A stretch of DNA of 64,000 nt, taken from assembly GCA_029582155.1 (NCBI GenBank), contig CM055906.1, positions 13,533,388 to 13,597,387 of the forward strand. Direction: 5' to 3'. Below are positions 1-12,790 of this stretch, one piece after another. Position 1 is the first letter of the stretch. Every line of letters begins with the position of its first letter. The DNA comes from Panopea generosa (lineage: Eukaryota; Mollusca; Bivalvia; Adapedonta; Hiatellidae). Position numbers and translations under genes: made by a program. The notes beneath the pieces are model-generated. The model did not search any database. It was not told the DNA's origin and worked only from the letters and a program-made list of their open reading frames with translations.

Positions 1-27
1 AATTTCAACCAAAATAAAAAAAACAAG

Positions 28-615
28 GAAGCACCAACGGTAGTCTTTGTTCTAGTTGTTTATCTGTGCTTTCAATGAATCATATTATCAAAGTCAAATG
101 ACCAATTCATTGTAGTAAATAGTGAGATTAGCTACATGTGACAACAACATTAAGATGTAAGATGTATATAGTGAGTTTGAACAAACAAAACGAATGAGCA
201 TTCCATTCAGCAACTCAAAATTAATAGTTACACTATATTTATGCATTGAATGTTTGTAATGTTATAGTATTTATCTATTGTCCCAGCAAGTTGATTTGTT
301 TTTGTTGATATTGATAAAAAACTTCTTCACATGTCATAAGATTACATGATCATTACGACATGCCATTTGAATGTGTGCTTACAATTTATCATTGTCTGTT
401 TTCAATATTGATATCAGGTCGGTTAGCTCAAAATCAGCTGTTCGTTGTTTATGTGAATAAATGCTGGTCAACGTCACTGCTTAACATTAAATGAGCATAA
501 AATGTATAGTCGTCAATATAATTATGAAACATTCATTCGAGGATTTGATGTGCAGAAAACGAATATTTTTCGGCACGAAACAAATGCCTTTTAATAAGAT
601 ATGATGGATGGAATA
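28..615 (+). repeat. Module alpha, copy 1 (old dispersed repeat)
   Basis: AT-rich non-coding DNA that aligns by eye with 13341-13960, 16568-16960, 25115-25660, 34947-35870 and 50510-50760. Landmarks shared in the same order are an opening motif near gcaccaacggtagtcttt, an acaacaacattaagatgt block, a gacatgccatttgaa block and a conserved end resembling cattcgaggatatgatgtg. No coding frame is conserved between copies. It is the most frequent module of the repeat unit that makes up much of the window. Confidence 0.7.
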
Positions 616-1320
616 TCGAGGTTTAATATTTTAAAGCGATTAGATACAAAGCATTGACAAATATATAAGATATAAGATATAAAAATATTATTGTTCATTC
701 ATTTGATTTTTGTCTCGTTGAAGTAAAAAGGTGAATATTGTTTTTTTGAGAATAACGTCAAACGTGTTTGATCTTCCATCACGAAATTGTCTCCTAAATT
801 CTATTAATTTGTAACTGCATTATTAAAAAAATCCGTGCGGGATATTTTGTGTTTGCAGTCGATATACTTGTTTTTACGTTCTGGTGAATTCAAAATTACT
901 GGTTAACGTTGTCATTGTTTTGTGAAATTTGCACAAAAGTTCTACTAATTTTATATAGAATTCATTAATCCGCTATTCGAGTGAATACAGTAACTATATA
1001 AGTTTAAGAGGTGTTATTAAATAGAATTGTATCAAAATTCTCGTGAGTGTCTTTTACATTGTATCACTTTGATTGCATTGCTTGGTAACGCCATGTTTAT
1101 GTATCTATTCGTTACGATGATATAAAAATATAGCCCAATAGTAACGAAGGCAAAAAAAAATTGGCCTAATTTTATGGAACTTTGATTTTATTGAACTTTG
1201 ACTTTACATTCAATCTGAATACAAACCGTCTGTATTTTTTAAATGTAAGAGTATAAGTTAAATTTTCTCATTCAAGTCCTCACAATAAAGCGAACAACAC
1301 AAATGATGATTTACTCAAAG
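616..1320. other. AT-rich non-coding; contains module lambda (about 835-1015)
   Basis: No gene was seen. The stretch around 835-1015, with the landmark ctggttaacgtt followed by tgttttgtgaaattt, aligns with 36530-36800, where the same words occur in the same order after module alpha. That supports both being parts of one larger repeat unit. The remainder, 1016-1320, has no recognisable content. Confidence 0.45.
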
Positions 1321-1690
1321 TACATATGCAATGTATTTGATTCAGGATAAAGGAAAATAAAATCAGGAAAATTGGTCATTGAAATACATTATTTAATCGG
1401 TTGTTTAATGTAAAATTTTAAACAAATAGCTATTAGTAGAATAAAACGTTACAGACCAAACTAAATTTAACAAAATTAATGCATACTCAATATAAGCAAA
1501 TGATTTTGGTCCCGTTTGAAACACGAATACAATCCTACTTTGAGTATAAACACTATACTTATTACACTGTAGCCTGTCTTTAACATAATCTGCTCTCTTT
1601 TACAAAACTTTATTTCCATCAAAGTATGTATAAAATGTAATTATGAGACATTATCTACTTTCATGTGACATTTAAAAGATTAAACCTTCT
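1320..1690. repeat. Module mu (links to 38.2 and 44.0 kb)
   Basis: The landmark aaaatcaggaaaattggtca followed by gaaatacatta recurs at about 38235-38270. The downstream part, with words like tactttgagtataaacacta, recurs at about 44090-44120. In the second copy the two halves are separated by the 5.6-kb LINE-A, so this copy serves as the approximate empty site. Confidence 0.5.
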
Positions 1691-3200
1691 TATATTGGAT
1701 ATATTATAAGTGAAATATACAGCTGATCACAAATGAATAATTACTATGATTGATATTAATGATGTCAGAGTGCTAGCTATATAGTCATAACAAGTACTCA
1801 AGCCAATTTATGTATTTTTGTACTGTCTCATTTCTGTGTTCAGTACAATTCCCCCCGCGAATAAGGAGAATAAGTATACAATTAAATCAATTCATCAGAA
1901 TTGATAATCCATTTATATTCAGTATAAATGTCGTGAGTTTGCAATAAAAACCAGAAACGTTACAGCAGTCTCTTCTTGTATAAAGTTTTCTTGTCAGTAG
2001 ACACTTATATATGTATTCTCATTCAAATTCATTTCCACAAAAGTCGAAATGATTATCATCTATTAAAGTTATAAAAGAATTGGTGCCGCCTATATATTGC
2101 ATCAACTATAAATCATTTTTATCTGTGTGAGAATAGGAAATTGTACATCCAAACACAAGAAATATTGACTTCAACGCTGATCAAAACAGTCAAGACGTAT
2201 CACCTTGACATTCATATTCAACGAAGGCACACACGTGATCGGTCACTATTACTTTCGGACACATGTGATATAATAATAGAAATATATCAAATATGATTTA
2301 CTTCAGAAACAACAAAAATAAAGATGATATTAACTCGAAGTATATCATTGGCCAGTTCCCTTTATGTTTCTGAAATACAAAGTTATTAAGTAGAAGATTT
2401 GAGTGTCGGAAAAAAAGTCATGAATTTCACCTACTACCGTCATCATCATATGACCTCGTTATCACAAGATACCGATAAAACAATTTCGATTTTGAGTTTG
2501 CATAAGTGACATGACTGCATAGCCTATGTCTTATTTGTTTGTACGAATTTCTGTTATACACAAAGGTTAGAGAAACAGGCCCCTGACTCATGTCTGCACA
2601 AACAATGAAATAAATGATAAAAATAACGGAATTTTATTTGTTAACGTACTTGAGATATGAACTTATAAATAACGCGCAATTTAACAAAAACACACACTAA
2701 GAATTGCGGCCCTTACACGCGATACATTCACATTCCTAGCGTTTTAATACTCAAGATTTACATAATTATTAAATAGATAATGAAATACATAGTTATTTAA
2801 TATCGTTTTCATGTACCACAGCTCCTAGTTTCTTCTACTAATATTGTACTTTGGTTGTACACTGCAGTTCAGTTGTGGGGAAATATAACGAACAAATAGC
2901 TACATGCAAAGTAATATAAATGTTTGCAAAGTAATATAACGTTCAAGATGTAAATAATAATACAAGATTATGTTCAGTCATTGTCGTCATCATAAGTGTG
3001 TTTAATGTGTTCTTGAGAATAATAACTATATGTTTCATAGAAAGTCTGTTCATCAACATATTTTCATTAAAAAGGGAAAGCAAAGTTCTGGTATTTAATA
3101 CTGTTAAACGGATTATATTGGCAAGTAACACAAACACGCTGTTAATCCAGACTTTTCCTGTACGCAGTGTGCTCAAAATAATGCTTATGTATTGACGTAT
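1690..3200 (+). repeat. Modules beta-gamma-delta, copy 1
   Basis: This segment aligns with 26690-27890, 44130-45050 and 61975-62880. Shared landmarks in order are gaaatatacagctgatcaca, a ttctgtgttcagtacaatt block, an acgttacagcagtctct block, aagtcgaaatgattatcatc and, about 1 kb on, gttcagtcattgtcgtcatca. Short reading frames inside (for example 2998-3195) are not kept between copies, so the conservation is at DNA level only. No gene is called. Confidence 0.65.
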
Positions 3201-3850
3201 AACCTTTATTTACTTGAAAGTTATCAGATTAACAGTAATTGAATACTGGCAAAGACTTATTACGTCCCGCAATAAAGTATTGCGCAATGTTTACATTGAA
3301 CTCCGTAAACTTATCGAACAAAGCCTCAAAAACTAGATCGGCTTCACGATGTTATCCGATGATTGATCGGAAACCCAAAGCGGTTCGTTGAAAATGGCAA
3401 ATGTAAACAAAAACAAACACGTGGCTTCAGAAACCCGATGTTTGTACTAAATAAGTTATGTATTTAGACACTTTAGACGCGTATATCTCTAAATTATAAC
3501 TGTACCTTCATGCTGGGCGTGTGTATTTAGGACAGCGAATTACTGTAAAATGCCAATATAATCCCTTTAATACCAAAAGAATATTTTCGAATTTCGTGTT
3601 TTTCAGTCTAGCGCTATGTGGGATAAACATTTTTGTGGTTACCTTATACCGCTCTTTAAAGTTTCGTACCACATCAATATGCAGCTTGTTCTGTAAATGG
3701 GAATCAAAAGATGCACACAATAATGTTATATACTTAACTAGTTATCTTACGTAACACTACCTCTGTGATTAATTCTAACATTCCCCAAGTCACAAGGTGA
3801 GCAACTTTCCGCAACATTATAGCCCACCCACAGAGACATTTTATTGTTTT
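3200..3850. other. Non-coding, nothing recognised
   Basis: Open frames of 70-77 codons exist on both strands around 3508-3754. They overlap each other, match no family I know and have no counterpart in other module copies. I see no regulatory signal or RNA gene. Confidence 0.4.
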
Positions 3851-3969
3851 TTCTTCGAAATGTTATGGCTGTTGTGAGTTATTGACAGGAAAAAATACTG
3901 AAGCTTAAATCGTGATCGGTAGATTAATAATTTTTATTAAACTTAAAAAGTATGGTTAAGTTAAACTGC

Positions 3970-4605
3970 AGTAGGATCTAATTCGTGCATGAATGTCTAT
4001 ATAAAGCTATCAGTTCATGTATGTAAATTCGTCCACCCTGTCCAGATGTGTTGCATGTAATTCAATAGTATATAAGTCTTGGTTGACAACAAATTTATTG
4101 GTTTGGCAGAGGCCTTGATAATGTATCTCTGGTTTGCACTGTACATGTAGCTAGGCGCACTCGCCGTAACCTGGTCTGTACATTTATATCTTGGTTATTC
4201 ACAAAATATTATCTCCGTATATATATCATGCATTGATTATGAGCATCTAAAAAGATCCCAAAAATCGTAAATTCCGTTGCTGTGAATTTAACTATCTCCC
4301 TTTATGAAATTAAATATATATGAATTCACTGTATTTATATGACCCAACGGGCTTATAAATCTGTCCTTTATATAGCATGTGAGTAGTCATAAATCCTTAA
4401 CTGGATCCTACTCATATAAAACTATCATTTCATGTATGTAAATTTGTCCACTCTTTCCAATTTGTAATTCCATAGTATATAAGTCATGGTCGACACCAAA
4501 TGTATTGGTTTGGCAGTGGCCTTGATATTGTATCTATGGTTTGCATTGTAGCTAGGCGCATTCGCCGTAGTCTGATCTGTAAATAATTATCTCTATATAT
4601 ATATA
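3970..4605 (+). repeat. Tandem duplication of about 380 bp, diverged
   Basis: The first unit (about 3970-4230) and second unit (about 4390-4600) share ctatcagttcatgtatgtaa, the atagtatataagtc word, attggtttggcag, the ccttgata word and ctaggcgca followed by cgccgta. A third, partial copy starts near 59090, where ggtgcgctcgtataagtctg, ctgtacattta and caatcaattatctcc align. The units are diverged, so the duplication is old. Confidence 0.7.
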
Positions 4606-4880
4606 TACGAGGGGGGATCAGAAAGTTCGTAGACTTTTGCCATAACTTTTTTATTTATCATTGTATTCTAATAATTCTCAGGGAGCTTGTGACGATATAT
4701 ATTTGCAGTAATTTTGTAAAAATGGATACTTTTTCATCATAAGTTGATATTCTATAGTAACTATGGAGACGTCGATTTACGTAGCCGGGGCAGTTTTTGC
4801 TTTTTTCCTTCCGCTACTATTCAAACAAGTGCAGCGTTGCCAAAACGCTTTTTATTTTTAAATAAAAAATATCAATGTGT
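4606..4880 (+). mobile_element. Mariner-like element end (single, candidate)
   Basis: After a TA-rich run the sequence gaggggggatcagaaagttc begins, followed by gtagacttttgccataac. The words ATCAGAAAGTTCGTAGAC and TTTTATTT resemble the terminal repeat of mariner-family elements. No opposite terminal repeat, transposase or clear end was found, so this is a fragment or a non-autonomous remnant. The downstream limit is a guess. Confidence 0.35.
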
Positions 4881-5436
4881 GCTGTATTGTATGCTTGTTT
4901 ACATCCTTTAAAAAAATGGTTTACATGCTTAAGTGGGTATCCATGCCTTTGACTGTCATTAAATGTATGTCCATGCTAAGCTAATTTCTTTCTGTAGCTA
5001 TATCAACTTTCAATTTCCGTAGCAATAAACAAATTATATTGTTATATAGTGTTGGTATGATGTTGCATTAGCCCTGAATAATTATATATAGTATATTCAT
5101 TGTATGATTTATGTTCGCCTAAAACACATTAATAGTCTCATTTAACACCTTAAACAAAATAACTATATACCTTAAGTTGAACTTGTTCTTGAATCAACAA
5201 ATCCTTATGTAACGGTTATTGCTTAGTATGTTAGTTTAACTGTTATTATATTCTAAAACATATGAACATCAATACTATGTGGTTATCATGTCTGATCAAT
5301 CTTGATACTATGCCTAAAAAATAAACTTACCTTGAAATCTGTGAACACGATTTATTTTCAAAGCATACACAATTGAACTTATTGTCTTCGTAGATCATGG
5401 AAATGCCTGCTCATGTGTGGCCATCATTATATTGCC

Positions 5437-5636
5437 TTTATAAGTTTTTTTAATACCAATTAATTTTAGCTCGATTGCGATGAAAACTGAGAGCTTATAT
5501 GAACTGCTCTCGAGTCGCTTTGGTAGAACCAGTACTGAATGTTGCTTTATGAATGGCATTCGGGAACGAACCTGCAATCTCTGGAGTGAGCGGCAAACAC
5601 TCTATCCATTACACTACCGCCCCGCTGCCTTTATTA
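5437..5636 (-). mobile_element. tRNA-derived SINE, reverse strand
   Basis: Read on the minus strand, a tRNA-like head occupies about 5636-5560. It has an A-box-like GTGTAATGGATAGAGTG and a B-box GGTTCGTTCCC. A body follows that contains ACTGGTTCTACC and ACTCGAGAGCAGTTCATATA. The body resembles the central part of the SINE at 14150-14365, which also has tactggttctaccc followed by a ttcgagcgtgattt block. It interrupts module epsilon: the copy at 63.9 kb continues through this site without it. Confidence 0.65.
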
Positions 5637-6165
5637 GGATAACATTATATAAATAAAGCCCAAAATCAAAGCACTGTTACGCTAGCAAATCAATAAATCC
5701 AAGTAAATAGCAAATATCTACTTACTGTTAATAATATAATACTACTAAATGGAAATCTATTTTGAATAAATTCCTTAAAACTGTTTGGTTTGTCTATTTA
5801 ATTGATACTGTCTCCCTATAAATAAAAGAAGACCATACATACTATAATGTAGCAAATGAGAAATCTCTTAACATGGATGTTATAAGTTACAGTACTGTCT
5901 GTGTGTATAGCGGAAACAAGCGTTTATATACGTATGGTTACTAGATGATATTGCAGAAGCTATGGTAAGTAATGGCCTAATTACTTCAACAGTTCACGCG
6001 AGGGTCATTGCAAAGTCTTTCTCCTGGAGTGGCTTGCAAATGGGAGTGGTTATAGAGACAACTGCAGAAATATATTTTGATTAGGAAGATGTGGAATGGT
6101 CTACCATGTGGATGTAATGCCAAGGACACCGCCTGAGTACTATTGTAACGGTCGTAGAGGTAAAA
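5637..6165. other. Non-coding, nothing recognised
   Basis: No open frame, repeat match or RNA gene was found. Base composition is slightly less AT-rich around 5980-6160 but no product could be recognised in any frame. Confidence 0.35.
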
Positions 6166-6169
6166 GTAA

Positions 6170-6870
6170 AGTTAACGTTAAAGGCGGACGTACTTGACGT
6201 AACTTGAGTTCAGTTGTTTTATTCAATATAAGTTCTCCACCCGTTACCATATAGAACAAATATCTAACATATTGATATTTTTATGACAGAAACTGTAGCT
6301 TAATAAAACCATTGTATAGTATATTTTGCAATCTACTTCCATTTGGAAGACAAATGTGCTTTTTGTAGTAGGCAGTTTTTATTTCTATTTGTTTGATTAA
6401 AATAATCGTAATGAATGCATCCATTGTTTAAAACTTGCACAATGTGTTTGTTGTTTTCATTTATCAACAATATCTTCCCAGAATCTGATTTATTGTTACA
6501 TTATTCATTTTCGGATTTTTCAAGGAATGTTCATATCTAAACGTAGCACTTGTTCTCAGTAAATAATTACTTTTTATAAGTGTACCGATATATACCTTTG
6601 CTTTTAGCAGCAATAGTCGGGTATAAGACTGTGTAATATTTTATAACGTTCATTGTATTGATAATCTTGTATCGACTGTCTTTAAGAATTTCGCTTTAAA
6701 CTAGTTTTCTGATTTATGTGACTAGCACTGTAGGATGTAAATTGTTAAAAGAGGTATGCTATGACTACGACATTTTGGATACACTATTGGTATTAAAAGG
6801 AATGAAATATTCAATTTCAGTCATTCCAATTTAGTGTCACCCGTAACGTTTTTTTGCAAGAAAAACAGAA
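6170..6870 (+). repeat. Module zeta, copy 1
   Basis: Aligns with 45225-45905. Shared landmarks in order are gacgtaacttga followed by cagttgttttattca, a tgtatagtatattttgcaatctactt block, aatgtgtttgttgttttc, cagaatctga, a ttttataacg block and ttaaactagttttctgatttatgtg. No open frame is conserved. Confidence 0.65.
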
Positions 6871-7019
6871 TAATTATATAAATCCATATGTCTATTTTAT
6901 AATACGAATTACTTTTATTTCAGAAATATAAGAAACATAATCAGCAGCGAAAGCACAGTGTGTTTAATTATATATATATATCGTTAAGTACGCATTTCCA
7001 ATATAAAATAGCATTCAAC

Positions 7020-7660
7020 TATGGACTACTTAGATTAAGTGATAATATTAAGATTGCAATTATGCATTAAAACAATATTGTAGAACATGATATATGTCAT
7101 ATGGACGCGTAGTTTACAAACATAAAACATTATGCATACTGTTATGTATCACTGGTAATTTTAATGCAAGGGCTTTGTTGCACTCGAATTTCATTTCGCG
7201 TCTTTCTTTGATATAACTCCCTATACAATTCAGACTAATCATGCAATTCAGTCAGAATATTAAAATTAATAACCCATTTAAATTCGAACGATGCCTTGAT
7301 CATACAACAAATACTAGAAACGTTACTGCAGTCTTCACTTATGAAATATTTTCTTATCATGAGACATTATGTATTTTCAATCCGATCACTTTCCATAGAA
7401 ATCGTTATGATTATCATTTATTATTGTCATATAAAAGAATTGGTACCAGCAGTTTCTTGAATAAGTTGTAAATTATGTGTATGTGACTGTATGAACAAGA
7501 AGAGATACATCTCAGGAGAAATCCAGTTATATTAAAAGCGGCACAAATAACGTAATAGAAAAAAATAAACTGGGATATTGTTAACACAGCTATTTGTTTA
7601 TCATAATACTTCCTCCTTCTTTTGACTAATAATGGCATGAATATGTTTGTTAAAATTTGA
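7020..7660 (+). repeat. Second, partial beta-gamma copy in the first unit
   Basis: The segment around 7240-7460 repeats gamma landmarks seen at 1930-2090 and 27030-27170: aacccatttaaattcg, gaaacgttactgcagtct, a ttctyatcat block and gattatcatttatta followed by aaaagaattggtacc. The 76-codon frame starting at 7241 lies in it but is not conserved in frame in the other gamma copies, so I do not call it a gene. Confidence 0.5.
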
Positions 7661-8480
7661 TGCATGAGCGGTTTATCTATTTACATTGCCTCATCTCATG
7701 ATGTGTCGGCAGGAGAAGCTCGAGACTTTGCAAACTGGTAAACTTGGTTTATTTCACCAGTATCGTCTTGTCTGTAGTGAAACTATGTAAATGAGTCCTT
7801 ATATAATTGTGTTCACTCTGCTCTGATGGCTGATGGTCGCAACCTCTCCTATTGGTTTTATATTGTGTTATCTATGTTTTTATGTATTTATTTGTATCAA
7901 GCATTGAATTACAATTATGAATTTTCGTAATGATTAAGTAAAATATCGTTATTTTTATCTAGTGGTAATTAAACTTGTATTTTTTTAAAATATTATTCGC
8001 ATATATTTATTTTATTTTATAATTTCTGATCAATTATAAATTGATGAATTATTATTTTACATTTGTATATTTCTATTGTGTGTGATTTGATTTTTTAAAA
8101 AAAAAAACTTAATATGAAGGCCCCTCTGTGACTGGTCAGTGGCTGTGTTGTCTAATGGCCACATGAATCTTACCGCTGAGATCGTATTTCGAGCCCAGCT
8201 CGGTAAAAATATGTATGTTAGCAAGTTTGCCAGTTGGCTGCGAAAGGACGGTAGTTTTACTCAGATGCGTGTGTCTAAAGTATTCCTCGACTTATAAAAC
8301 TGAATATTTCATATACGTTCTTAGTTATGTTGACTTTGGAGTCAAATCCCTTTATACATGCATTCCTTGCTTTCATTGAGCGTATTTGTTCACTTGTTCT
8401 GTAATTGATATTAATATATTGAAAAATACTCTTTCCTTTTATTTTTAGCTAATGATTCAGGTAGTTTGAACGTTATATAT
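7661..8480. other. Non-coding with a degenerate SINE-like stretch (about 8110-8290)
   Basis: An A-run lies at about 8096-8108. After it, gtggctgtgttgtctaatgg and atttcgagcccagctcgg have a weak A-box/B-box layout, suggesting a decayed tRNA-derived SINE head. Nothing else was recognised. Confidence 0.3.
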
Positions 8481-11400
8481 AATTATTCATGTCGTTAATA
8501 CCAATACATGATATTTATTAGGTAGTTTATATTAGTACATGATATCTAACGGTTCAGGTAGTTTTTACCAGCACATTATATTTACTTTGAAGTTTAAACC
8601 AGCACTTGATATCCAATGGTTCAGTTAGTTTATGCTAAAACATGATATCTACAAGTTAGGTTTTGCCAGCACATAATACCTTATGATCTAGGCAGTTTTT
8701 ACCAGCACAGAATACATAATGATTCATGTATTTGTACCAGCAAATGCTACCTTATAATTCAGATTGTTTATACCGGCACACGATATCTTCCAGGTATTTC
8801 ATACCAGCACATGATGTCTACCAGGTAGTTTGTATCAGCACATTATATCTACGATGTAGTTTATACGAGAACATGATATATACCAGGTAATTTATACCAG
8901 CACATCATATCTATCAGGTAGATTATACCAGCACATGATATCTATCAGGTAATTTATACCAGCACATCATATCTACCAGGTAGTTTATACCAGCACATGA
9001 TATCTACCAGGTAATTTATACCAGCACATCATATCTACCAAGTAGTTTATACCAGCACATGATATATACCAGGTAATTTATACCAGCACATCATATCTAT
9101 CAGGTAGTTTATACCAGCACATCGTATATATCAGGTAGTTTATACCAGCACATGATATCTACCAGGTCATTTATACCAGCACATCATATCTATCAGGTAG
9201 TTTATACCAGCACATCATATATATCAGGTAGTTTATACCAACACATCATATCTACCAGGTAATTTATACCAGCACGTCATATCTACCAGGTAGTTTATAC
9301 CAGCACATCATATCTACCAGGAAATTTATACCAGCACATCATATATACCAGGTAATTTATACCAGCACATCATATGTACCAGATAATTTATACTAGCACG
9401 TCATATCTACCAGGTCGTTTATACCAGCACATCATATCTACCGGGAAATTTATACCAGCACATCATATATACCAGGTAATTTATACCAGCACATCATATC
9501 TATCATGTAGTTTATACCAGCACATGATATCTACCAGGACATTTATACCAGCACATCATATCTATCAGGTAGTTTATACCAGCACATCATATCTACCAGG
9601 TAGTTTATACCAGCACATGATATCTACCAGGTCATTTATACCAGCACATCATATCTATCAGGTAGTTTATACCAGCACATCATATATACTAGGTAGTTTA
9701 TACCAGCACATCATAGCTATCAGGTAATTTATACCAGCACATCATATCTATCAGGTAGTTTATACCAACACATCATATCTACCAGGTAATTTATACCAGC
9801 ACATCATATCTACCAGGTAGTTTATACCAGCACATCATATCTACCAGGAAATTTATACCAGCACATCATATATACCAGGTAATTTGTACCAGCACATCAT
9901 ATCTATCAGGTAGTTTATACCAGCACATGATATCTACCAGGTCATTTATACCCGCTCATTATATCTATCAGGTAGTTTATACCAGCACATCATATCTACC
10001 AGGTAGTTTTTACCAGCACATTATATTTACTATGAAGTTTATATCAGCACTTGATATCCAATGATTCAGTTAGTTTATGCTAATACATGATATCTACAAG
10101 TTAGTTTTTGCCAGCACATAATACCTTATGATCTTGGCAGTTTTTACCAGCACAGTATACATAATGATTCATGTATTTTATACCAGCAAATGCTACCTAA
10201 TAATTCAGATTGTTTATACCAGCACACGATATCTTTCAGGTATTTCATACCAGCACATGATGTCTACCAGGTTGTTTGTATCAGCACATTATATCTACGA
10301 TGTACTTTATACCAGCACATGATATATACCAGGTAATTTATACCAGCACATCATATCTATCAGGTAGATTATACCAGCACATGATATATACCAGGTAATC
10401 TATACCAGCACATCATATCTATCAGGTAGTTTATACCAGCACATCATATCTATCAGGTAGTTTATACAAGCACATCATATATACCAGGTAGTTTATACCA
10501 GCATATCATATCTATCAGGTAGTTTATACCAGCACATCATATCTATCAGGTAGTTTATACCAACACATCATATCTACCAGGTAATTTATACCAGCACATC
10601 ATATCTATCATGTAGTTTATACCAGCACATGATATCTACCAGGACATTTATACCAGCACATCATATCTATCAGGTAGTTTATACCAGCACATCATATCTA
10701 CCAGGTAGTTTATACCAGCACATGATATCTACCAGGTCATTTATACCAGCACATCATATCTATCAGGTAGTTTATACCAGCACATCATATATACTAGGTA
10801 GTTTATACCAGCACATCATAGCTATCAGGTAATTTATACCAGCACATCATATCTATCAGGTAGTTTATACCAACACATCATATCTACCAGGTAATTTATA
10901 CCAGCACATCATATCTACCAGGTAGTTTATACCAGCACATCATATCTACCAGGAAATTTATACCAGCACATCATATATACCAGGTAATTTGTACCAGCAC
11001 ATCATATCTATCAGGTAGTTTATACCAGCACATGATATCTACCAGGTCATTTATACCCGCTCATTATATCTATCAGGTAGTTTATACCAGCACATCATAT
11101 CTACCAGGTAGTTTTTACCAGCACATTATATTTACTATGAAGTTTATATCAGCACTTGATATCCAATGATTCAGTTAGTTTATGCTAATACATGATATCT
11201 ACAAGTTAGTTTTTGCCAGCACATAATACCTTATGATCTTGGCAGTTTTTACCAGCACAGTATACATAATGATTCATGTATTTTATACCAGCAAATGCTA
11301 CCTAATAATTCAGATTGTTTATACCAGCACACGATATCTTTCAGGTATTTCATACCAGCACATGATGTCTACCAGGTTGTTTGTATCAGCACATTATATC

Positions 11401-12430
11401 TACGATGTACTTTATACCAGCACATGATATATACCAGGTAATTTATACCAGCACATCATATCTATCAGGTAGATTATACCAGCACATGATATATACCAGG
11501 TAATCTATACCAGCACATCATATCTATCAGGTAGTTTATACCAGCACATCATATCTATCAGGTAGTTTATACAAGCACATCATATCTATCAGGTAGTTTA
11601 TACCAACACATCATATCTACCAGGTCATTTATACCAGCACATCATATCTATCAGGTAGTTTATACCAGCACATCATATCTACCGGGAAATTTATACCAGC
11701 ACATCATATATACCAGGTAATTTATACCAGCACTTCATATCTATCAGGTAGTTTATACCAGCACATGATATCTACCAGGTCATTTATACCAGCACATCAT
11801 ATCTATCAGGTAGTTTATACCAGCACATCATATCTACCAGGTAGTTTATAACAGCACATGATATCTACCAGGTCATTTATACCAGCACATCATATCTATC
11901 AGGTAGTTTATACCAGCACATCATATCTACCAGGTCATTTATACCAGCACATCATATCTATCAGGTAGTTTATACCAGCACATCATATATACCAGGTAAT
12001 TTATACCAGCACATCATATCTATCAGGTAGTTTATACCAGCACATGATATATACCAGTTATTAACAGGTAGTTTATACCAGCACATGATATCTACCAGGT
12101 AGTTTATACCAGCACATGTTATTTATCGGGTAGTTTATACCAGCACATGATATCTACCAGGTAGCTTATACCAGCACATGTTATTTACCGGGTAGTTTAC
12201 ACCAGCACATGATATTTACTATGTAGTTGATACCAACTCTTGATAACTACCAGGTATTTTATACATATGATGTCAACCATGTAGTTTATACTAGCACATG
12301 ATATCTACCAAATTGTTTATACCAGCACATGATGTCTACCAGGTAGTTTATACCAGCAAATGATAGCTACCAGGTAGTTTAAACCAGTACATGGTATTTA
12401 CCAGGTAGTTAAACCAGCACATGATATCTA
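8480..12430 (+). repeat. 31-bp minisatellite array, about 3.9 kb
   Basis: A tandem array of a 31-bp unit close to caggtagtttataccagcac followed by atcatatctac, with a common gtaattt variant. The edges (8480-8840 and 12080-12430) are diverged, while the core is homogeneous. A diverged block containing words such as tatgatcttggcag and cctaataattcagattg interrupts the regular units at about 10000-10300 and again at 11105-11400. Because 31 is not a multiple of 3, the translated Tyr/Ser/His-rich frames (for example 9374-9727) cycle through all frames and are not a gene. Confidence 0.95.
9470..11585 (+). repeat. Higher-order tandem duplication, 1105-bp period
   Basis: By eye, 9470-10480 and 10575-11585 are identical at every position I compared, with a shift of 1105 bp. 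The first mismatches are just outside, at 9469 and 10481. Identity includes the diverged internal block, so this is a recent duplication of a specific set of units and not general homogenisation. A more diverged relative of the internal block is present at about 8540-8890. Confidence 0.9.
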
Positions 12431-12589
12431 ATGATTCGGGTTTGTTATGTACAAATGTAAAAGCATGACATTTCCGGACTGCCCCAAAATGCATTAGACT
12501 CTACTGAGGTTTCCAAAAAGTGACGTAGTTTAACCTCCTACGCCAATAACGTCTAGTACTTAAATGTATTCTTCTACTAAATGAATAAC

Positions 12590-12790
12590 CTCACTGCCAT
12601 CTACACCCTCAGTGATGTAACATTGACTTCCGTTTTTGCTATTGAGCTATAGTTTAGCTGCTCATTTAGGGTCTGTAAAACAATATATCAGTTTTAATCA
12701 GTACGGAGAAACAATGCTATAAGAATATACAACCCATAAAATAAATTGGCAAACAGTTTGTCTGTAAATTGAAAATCATCATTGCTTGAA
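12590..12790 (+). repeat. Module eta, copy 1
   Basis: Aligns with 15480-15690 and 48590-48810. Shared landmarks are gctattgagctatag followed by a ttagggtctgtaaa block, caatatatcag and gagaaacaatgctata. It lies between the minisatellite and module alpha. The flanking stretches 12430-12590 and 12790-13340 show nothing recognisable. Confidence 0.6.

Larger units (their letters stand above)
3850..5436 (+). repeat. Module epsilon, copy 1
   Basis: Aligns with 63070-64000. Shared landmarks in order are aaatactgaagctt followed by cggtagatta, a gtgttggtatgatg / ctgaataattat block, gtaacggttattg and gtagatcatggaaat. In the 63-64 kb copy these lie closer together, because this copy carries extra material: the internal duplication at 3970-4605 and the mariner-like end near 4608. 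Confidence 0.6.

Noticed and set aside
9374..11427. Repeated Tyr/Ser/His-rich frames of 64-117 codons
   Set aside because: They are translations of the 31-bp minisatellite, and the duplicate frames 1105 bp apart simply reflect the higher-order repeat.
8845..12200. CRISPR-like regular repeats
   Set aside because: Units are contiguous 31-bp tandem repeats with no unique spacers, in animal-type DNA.
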